Source of the DNA: Portulaca oleracea | Lineage: Eukaryota > Streptophyta > Magnoliopsida > Caryophyllales > Portulacaceae | Direction of reading: 5' to 3' | DNA: 64,000 bases | Assembly (NCBI GenBank): GCA_029582165.1 | Contig: CM055877.1 | Coordinates: 20,682,355 to 20,746,354, forward strand | In this document: positions 59,320-64,000 of the stretch, piece by piece | Position numbering within the stretch: the stretch's first letter is position 1 | Layout of the letters: every line of letters begins with the position of its first letter | Notes under the pieces: model-generated | What the model was told of the DNA's origin: nothing | What the model saw: the letters and a program-made list of their open reading frames with translations, nothing else | Databases searched by the model: none | Translations under genes and position numbers: made by a program

Positions 59320-60597
59320 ATGACTTTCAATAAGTCTTCATCTCGAAAGAGTGAGCAAATTTTGAAGGAGGAAAGAAGATTAAGGAGATTGAGGCGTGAG
59401 ATCAAGATGTTACAATTGGAGATAAATTTGTGTGAATTTATTTATGATTCCATGAAGTCACTTGAACCACCTTTGATTCAAGAGGAAGAACACAAGGATG
59501 GACACGAGGTTGATTTTAATCACCCTCCTATTTTTGATGTGTATGAAGATGAACAATATTATAAGGGGTTAGAGGAGGAAGAAGAGGAAAAAGAAGAAGA
59601 GGAAAATCCCTTTCGTGGATCCGGGAGAGGAGGTAGAGATCCTAGATATGATGAGGAAGCAGAGGATCTTGATGAAGAAGAGTGTGAACCTTTGGAGGAT
59701 CCTGTCTATGATGAGGAGGTTGAGGACTGTCTGACATTGACACAGCCAACAACCTTAGGGTTCTGTCAGCCAATGACCTTGGCAGAATATGAACCTCAAT
59801 TTGTGATGATGAACGACATGACATTTTTGCGTGTTACAAGGATGAGAATGGAGAATGAAGCTTCCAGTGGCTTCAATGTTGAGTTGGTTTATTTCCAACC
59901 AAGGTCACTTCTATGGGTGAACTTGCAGGTGATAAGAAGACCAAAGCGAAAGAGGTGGAAGCGAAGGAGATCAAAGTATAATGAATGGAGTATCAAGCCC
60001 CAAACAAACTCAGTGGAGGAGCTCATTGTTTTTACTGGTGTTGTTGATTTTTCGGCCTTGATTCTTTTCAAGTTGATTGGAGTTCAATATTTTGGTCAAG
60101 GTATGGGATCTCAAGAATTTCCTTACTACATTATTTTGATGGGCATGAATGAAGCATACTTGCGAATATTTTGGAGTTTCATGAATGTATGTTTTGTGAA
60201 ATTCCATGTGTTGTGGTGTTATGTTGAGGAGATTATCATGATTATACATCTTTGGATGAGTCAAGATAGTGGAATAGCAGTGAAGTCATATTATCATGAT
60301 TTTGTGAGTATTGATGATGCTTGTTGTGGATTTTTGTGGAGTGTTGTTAAGGCTTTGATCATATGTTCTATATTGGAAAGTGTGCCTTGGATGTTTATTG
60401 TGAAGGAAATGCTTGTTTTTAGAAGGGTCCTTGGTAGTTCTTATGTACATGAACCAAAATTGGAAGATGAATGTGAGAAAGAGTTTTTGGGAGATCGGGT
60501 TTATGATGAAGAGAATGAAATTCTAGTGGTAGAAGAGTCCTTAGTGGTTCTTTTATGCATGAAGGTCAGAAGCAAAGGGACGACAACATTTATTTGA
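59320..60597 (+). CDS. 425-aa acidic/basic protein of the chromovirus derivative (gag position)
   Basis: An intact frame from ATG 59320 to a stop at 60595-60597. The N-terminus has a Lys/Arg-rich heptad-like stretch (KEERRLRRLRREIKMLQLEI), like the coiled start of chromovirus Gag. A Glu run follows (residues about 88-97), then GSGRGGRDPRYDEEAE and the related repeats DPVYDEEVED and DRVYDEENE. After a very basic patch (RRPKRKRWKRRRSK) comes a hydrophobic, cysteine-containing part (residues about 240-360) with no match I know. No capsid motif or zinc knuckle is visible. It could be a diverged or rearranged gag, or an unselected frame. Confidence 0.5.
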   Translation: MTFNKSSSRKSEQILKEERRLRRLRREIKMLQLEINLCEFIYDSMKSLEPPLIQEEEHKDGHEVDFNHPPIFDVYEDEQYYKGLEEEEEEKEEEENPFRGSGRGGRDPRYDEEAEDLDEEECEPLEDPVYDEEVEDCLTLTQPTTLGFCQPMTLAEYEPQFVMMNDMTFLRVTRMRMENEASSGFNVELVYFQPRSLLWVNLQVIRRPKRKRWKRRRSKYNEWSIKPQTNSVEELIVFTGVVDFSALILFKLIGVQYFGQGMGSQEFPYYIILMGMNEAYLRIFWSFMNVCFVKFHVLWCYVEEIIMIIHLWMSQDSGIAVKSYYHDFVSIDDACCGFLWSVVKALIICSILESVPWMFIVKEMLVFRRVLGSSYVHEPKLEDECEKEFLGDRVYDEENEILVVEESLVVLLCMKVRSKGTTTFI

Positions 60598-60698
60598 GTT
60601 GTGTTATCAATGGTAATGATTGTCCCTTGACCATTGAAGAAGGAAGTTGTGCTACTGATGCATCTTCTTTTGCTCAACCTGTCATATGTTCTGTCTAG
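60598..60698 (+). pseudogene. Aspartic protease remnant
   Basis: CPLTIEEGSCATDASSF is the counterpart of CSLIIDGGSCTNATS in the element at 47592-49055. The catalytic Asp-Gly is replaced by Glu-Glu, and a stop follows at 60696-60698. It is out of frame with the 425-codon ORF. Confidence 0.6.
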
Positions 60699-60767
60699 AG
60701 GCCCTCCAGACAGTCAAGCTTTGATATGCACACTCCTTACCAACCTTAGTTCGTCATTAATCCTACC

Positions 60768-61826
60768 ATGAACCTACCACTGAAACCACCACTGTCCTTA
60801 GCCCATAAAATAGCCCCAAAAGTCCCACAAAAACCCCTCATACCCAATAACTTCCTATTCAATAAGGGGAGTTTACAAATCCACTTTCCATACCCCATTA
60901 TCTCCAAATTACTACCCTGCACAAAAGAGCCAACCCTCAAAACCCACGAACCTAGGTTTCCATCCTTGAACCTATGGTTTCTGAAGATCCTTAACAAGGT
61001 TGAGGACCATATTCTCCTAAACCAAAACACAAACCCAAACTCCTCAAATAGCCATCCCCTCCTTATCCATCCTTTGGAACACTATCCTTATGTGTTTCCG
61101 GAAGAAAAACCCCCTGGTTTACCTCCTGAATATGAGTTTCAGCTTGAACGGAAAAAGGTAGCTAAGTTTCATGATTTTGGTCACAAGAAAAAGAAGAAGT
61201 TGGGTTTTCTGTCGGGAGATCTTATTTGGATCTACCTAAAGAAGGACAGATTTAGATCCAAGAGGAAAGGGAGGTTGGTTCCAAGAGCTGAAGGTCCCTT
61301 TGAGGTCCTTAAGAAGGTGGGGAACAATGTTTACAAGTTGTATTTTTTGGATGAACTTGATGGAAGTGCAACCTTCCATGTAGCTGTTTTGAGGCCATAC
61401 TATTCTTGGTGTAAATCCTTGAGGCCATACTATTGTGAGGCAGAAGACTTTCCCAGTTTGAGGACAAACTTTTCTCAACTTGGGGGGAATGATGGAGATC
61501 AGCCCTCACAACCTCATTTGGTGTCAGCATACTTTGAGGCCATCCATGAATCCCAGAAGGTCCTTGACTATATCAAAGGTCATCCACCTGATGTGAGGCC
61601 ATCTTTATTGTCTCAATACTTCATAATTGAGGCCTCACTCACATTTGGTTCCTTGGAGATCGTTCATAATGTCCAAGCTTACATGGTCCGAATGTTATTT
61701 GGGTTTCACAGAACTATTTCAACCTGTGCATGCATTGAGGACGTTTATTTGGACATTGAGGACGTTTATTTGGAGCTGATTGTTCTTTTCAACTTAGTTT
61801 GTGTTTCTCTTCTCTTTGGAGGTTAA
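60768..61826 (+). CDS. Chimeric frame: RT N-terminal linker joined to integrase C-terminus, running into the LTR
   Basis: 352 codons without a stop. Residues about 95-120 (LEHYPYVFPEEKPPGLPPEY) match the linker before RT. FHDFGHKKKKKLGFLSGDLI then opens the integrase C-terminal domain: RLVPRAEGPFEVLKKVGNNV (the GPF module) and SATFHVAVLRPYY. SLRTNFSQLGGND is the normal tail at the polypurine tract, but the frame continues 112 codons into the LTR. No RT, RNase H or integrase catalytic residues are present. Likely a deletion product. Translation is untested. Confidence 0.55.
   Translation: MNLPLKPPLSLAHKIAPKVPQKPLIPNNFLFNKGSLQIHFPYPIISKLLPCTKEPTLKTHEPRFPSLNLWFLKILNKVEDHILLNQNTNPNSSNSHPLLIHPLEHYPYVFPEEKPPGLPPEYEFQLERKKVAKFHDFGHKKKKKLGFLSGDLIWIYLKKDRFRSKRKGRLVPRAEGPFEVLKKVGNNVYKLYFLDELDGSATFHVAVLRPYYSWCKSLRPYYCEAEDFPSLRTNFSQLGGNDGDQPSQPHLVSAYFEAIHESQKVLDYIKGHPPDVRPSLLSQYFIIEASLTFGSLEIVHNVQAYMVRMLFGFHRTISTCACIEDVYLDIEDVYLELIVLFNLVCVSLLFGG
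61479..61489 (+). other. Polypurine tract
   Basis: CTTGGGGGGAA just before TGATGGAGATC of the 3' LTR. Confidence 0.8.
61733..61774 (+). repeat. 21-bp tandem duplication in U3
   Basis: CATTGAGGACGTTTATTTGG occurs twice with a 21-bp period. It also lies inside the long frame, adding seven residues (EDVYLDI). Confidence 0.85.
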
Positions 61827-62307
61827 GGAAGTGTGCTACTAAGACATTCTAAATGCTAAAGGTTGATCCATTTGGAGGTTGTTTGCATTCTACACAGCTA
61901 TTGCAATCTGGGAACGTGCATGAGGACCTTATTCGGGATCAGCTTGTCTTTTGGTGTTTCAACAAGGTCCTTTTGGTCTTTTCACTTGGGTTGCGTCATC
62001 TTTTGTTTATTTGGAGGTCATTAATCTTTTATGCAATATTAAGATGCGCATGAGGACCTCCATATTGAGTCTGCTAAGAATTCGGACGTCCAAGGATGTT
62101 CCTTACTGGAGGAAGACTATTTGTACCTTGTTGACTTCACTTCCTGAGTTGTTGAGGTCTTTCCAATTCAGTGAGGTGTTTGTCATTGAGGCCCTCTATG
62201 AAGACGTCACTTTCGAGCTGTTGAGGTCCTTCCAGCTCGTGAGGTGATTATCCAGCCTTGCCCACGTGAGGAATACTGCTCTAACAAGAAAGTGCCATGT
62301 GTGATGT

Positions 62308-62398
62308 TTCTAGAGCCTTCCAATTATTCTAGAAGCTTCATGAAGATGCCATGTGTGATGCTTTTATTAGCCCTCATTATTATTGCTCTAGAAGCTTC
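62308..62398 (+). promoter_or_regulatory. Heat-shock-element-like cluster in the LTR promoter
   Basis: Three sites. 62308-62320: TTC, GAG, TTC (one mismatch). 62327-62344: TTC, GAA, TTC, GAA, each separated by two bases, a perfect four-unit element. 62386-62398: CTC, GAA, TTC (one mismatch). The cluster is 110-200 bp upstream of the TATA box. The first two sites and the third lie in copies of a partly duplicated stretch starting GCCATGTGTGATG. Plant heat-shock factors bind alternating nGAAn/nTTCn pentamers. Function here is inferred. Confidence 0.6.
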
Positions 62399-62505
62399 CT
62401 AAGTTAGTTACATATTATCTTTTTATGATGTAATTAGCTAATTAAACAAGATTAGGATGTTTTCTTTTTGCTCAAGAAACTCCTAATTAGATATTTCAGC
62501 TGGGC

Positions 62506-62513
62506 TTATATAT
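62506..62513 (+). promoter_or_regulatory. TATA box of the LTR promoter
   Basis: TTATATATACC within GGGCTTATATATACCCATTG. Transcription would start at about 62535-62545, which matches the start of the region shared with the truncated 5' LTR. Confidence 0.65.
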
Positions 62514-63095
62514 ACCCATTGTGAGGTCATTGTAATCAACAACTTGAAATATGAAATATGAGAATTGAGTGCCTTATTGAGCCTCTTGTTTGTGAGTGAC
62601 GTTAAACTCTCAAAATTGGTTAATTCTACTACAGTATGAAGGATTTGGCAATCCTTGTGGTGGGTGTAGAGCTTGGTAGCTTTGATGGTGGTGTGCCTGT
62701 ATCCATTGATGTCATCAAGTCCATTGCTCTTGTTATAATCGATCATGGTGTGCCTGTATTGATCGGTAATCACTTGATTCTATCCTTTATCTTTCTGCAT
62801 TTTCCATCCCTCATTATCCATTTTAATCCATTTGAACAAGTCCCAAAATCCTTCATGAGTTCTTAATGTTATTTTCCCATCCGATCACATTTCACACATC
62901 ACCCATTTCATCCATTTGTGTTTCGATGTTTATGCTCTGTTTTGGAGGAGATTGTGATTAGTTCTCTGTTGTGAGCTCTGTTTTGGAGTTGTTTGCATTC
63001 GATTATCAGCTGTGAGGTCCAGATTCCAGTTTTGTGTGTGTCCGCTTGGTGTCTGTGAGGTCATCACTATGATCCTAGCGACCTTGCATACATCA

Positions 63096-64000
63096 ACTAC
63101 CCTGCCCACCACCACGCACACCACCCAATTCATTTTGGCCTCGTCAGTCACAGCCGCCGCAACAACCGTGGACGGTGGAAGCCTCGACGGTCGAAGCAGC
63201 CAGCAGTAGCAGCACCAGCCAGCAGGTGGTCGCAACGACCAACAGCACTGTGGGCGCGCCTACAGCTCTTCCGCGAGGGGCTAGCGACTCGATCTTCCCG
63301 TTCAAAATCACCACTTCCGGCAACCAGAGAACATAGCTCTGAGTTTCAATTTTTCTTAGTTTAATACTAATTCTCTAACTTTCATTATAGTTTTGGGCTT
63401 ATTTCAATTTTAGGGTATAGAATGTAATCGTACAGTTGAATTGGATATTTCAGATTGAGTTGGAATTAATTGATAAGAAAAGATTCTATCATTCTACTGT
63501 ACTATTTCTAATTTCATTATAGTGGCTTGTTGCTGAGTAGAGAACATTCAAGAATTATTTTTCCAATCTTCTAGAGCCAAATCATTATGGTTGACAATTT
63601 AATTATAGTTGCTATTGCTTGCTGTTGAATTACTTGAATGATTAGTGAGTTGCTTGAATAACTTCTTGTGGGTTACGTTGCTAGCTTGCTTGAAAGCTAA
63701 ATGTCTTAGTTTCAATGAGGTGGTGTTGGCAATTTTGAGGGTTGCAAGAAGTTTAAATTGTCTGTCGTTGGTGATTGCATTCAGGTGGGGTTATATAGTT
63801 GACTGTTGGTGATTCTTATGGATGCTGCTGGTTTTCTTCTTGGGATATGATGTTTGGTAGCTGCTATTTCAAATTTTGATGTCAAATGAACAATAGCTGG
63901 GCGCAACATCCATTTGGTTCAGGGGTTCAGTTCATCTGATTTTATAGGTTTGTTGTTGTATCTGCAATCTGCAGCGGTTTTGTTTGGATGTTGGGGCTGT
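63096..64000. other. Unidentified flanking DNA
   Basis: Begins with a GC-richer part (63096-63330, CCACC/GCAGCC repeats) and then ordinary AT-rich DNA with TTG-rich stretches. The layout resembles the transcribed leader of an LTR, but there is no partner copy or terminus in the window. No gene recognised. Confidence 0.35.

Larger units (their letters stand above)
58495..63095 (+). mobile_element. Non-autonomous chromovirus derivative
   Basis: Partial 5' LTR (58495-59045), PBS for tRNA-iMet, a 425-codon frame, a protease remnant, a 352-codon frame that joins the RT start to the integrase end, a polypurine tract, and a 1606-bp 3' LTR (61490-63095). RT core, RNase H and the integrase core are absent. 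The LTR ends share GCATACATCA. The 5' truncation removes any view of a target duplication. Confidence 0.82.
61490..63095 (+). mobile_element. 3' LTR of the chromovirus derivative
   Basis: 1606 bp, TGATGGAGATC to GCATACATCA. U3 runs to about 62540 and contains a 21-bp direct duplication (61733-61774), a G-box (CACGTG 62263-62268), a heat-shock-element-like cluster (62308-62398) and a TATA box (62506-62513). The R-U5 part is repeated at 58495-59045. Confidence 0.85.

Noticed and set aside
58495..63095. A processed (mRNA-derived) copy of the chromovirus
   Set aside because: The 5' break is near the transcription start, but the 3' end includes the complete U5 and there is no poly(A), so ordinary truncation is simpler.

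Overview
This is nuclear DNA of a flowering plant, probably a eudicot, from a repeat-dominated, gene-poor region. It is AT-rich with GC-rich islands inside transposon LTRs. Nearly every interpretable reading frame belongs to a transposable element: Ty3/gypsy gag, protease, RT, RNase H and integrase; an En/Spm (CACTA) TNP2-type transposase; Helitron ends; Stowaway, hAT and Mutator-like MITEs. I found no convincing host gene, tRNA, rRNA or bacterial feature. The species cannot be named from the sequence.

Left half (889-41693). A Helitron-type element (889-1408 continuing at 40765-41693) is split by about 39.4 kb. Inside is a chromovirus (Tekay/Del-like) complex on the minus strand, in the order LTR (1409-4616), internal, LTR (23947-26430), an Athila-like gag-only element (26431-32473), LTR (32474-35499), internal, LTR (37568-40764). 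Each internal part is only about 2 kb and keeps a tRNA-iMet primer site, the last codons of a chromodomain integrase and a polypurine tract. The left internal part is split by a complete but inactive Athila-clade element (5316-22736, minus strand, TSD CAATC, PBS for tRNA-Asp). The 5' LTR of that element is in turn split by a 3.49-kb probable solo LTR (19192-22679, TSD ACAAG). The right internal part carries a Stowaway MITE (37054-37315, TSD TA) at a site that is empty in the left copy. The insertion history can therefore be read directly.

Middle (41694-46620). This is a second complete copy of the Helitron-type element, a fragment of a third, an inverted end, and a tandem series of about 380-410-bp units, each ending in (CAA)n(TAA)n. 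A Mutator-like MITE with an imperfect 9-bp TSD sits in one unit.

Right half (46644-64000). A decayed chromovirus (46644-about 50760) has an hAT MITE in its last LTR. A broken CACTA transposase gene (52279-55842, minus) has a PB1-like-domain frame upstream of it (56120-56758). A non-autonomous chromovirus derivative (58495-63095) carries two long open frames, and its LTR promoter region contains a strong cluster of heat-shock-element-like pentamers. The last 0.9 kb is unidentified.

The most interesting signals are: (1) the heat-shock-element cluster in the LTR at 62308-62398 and a degenerate relative at 50433-50470; (2) a 77-82-bp minisatellite carrying paired 14-bp palindromes (ACCGTGGCCACGGT type) two helical turns apart, present in both Athila LTRs and again between pol and the third ORF; (3) the tandem chromovirus complex with four LTRs and near-matching outer target duplications; (4) short open chimeric frames that run through the polypurine tract into the LTR in two chromovirus derivatives.
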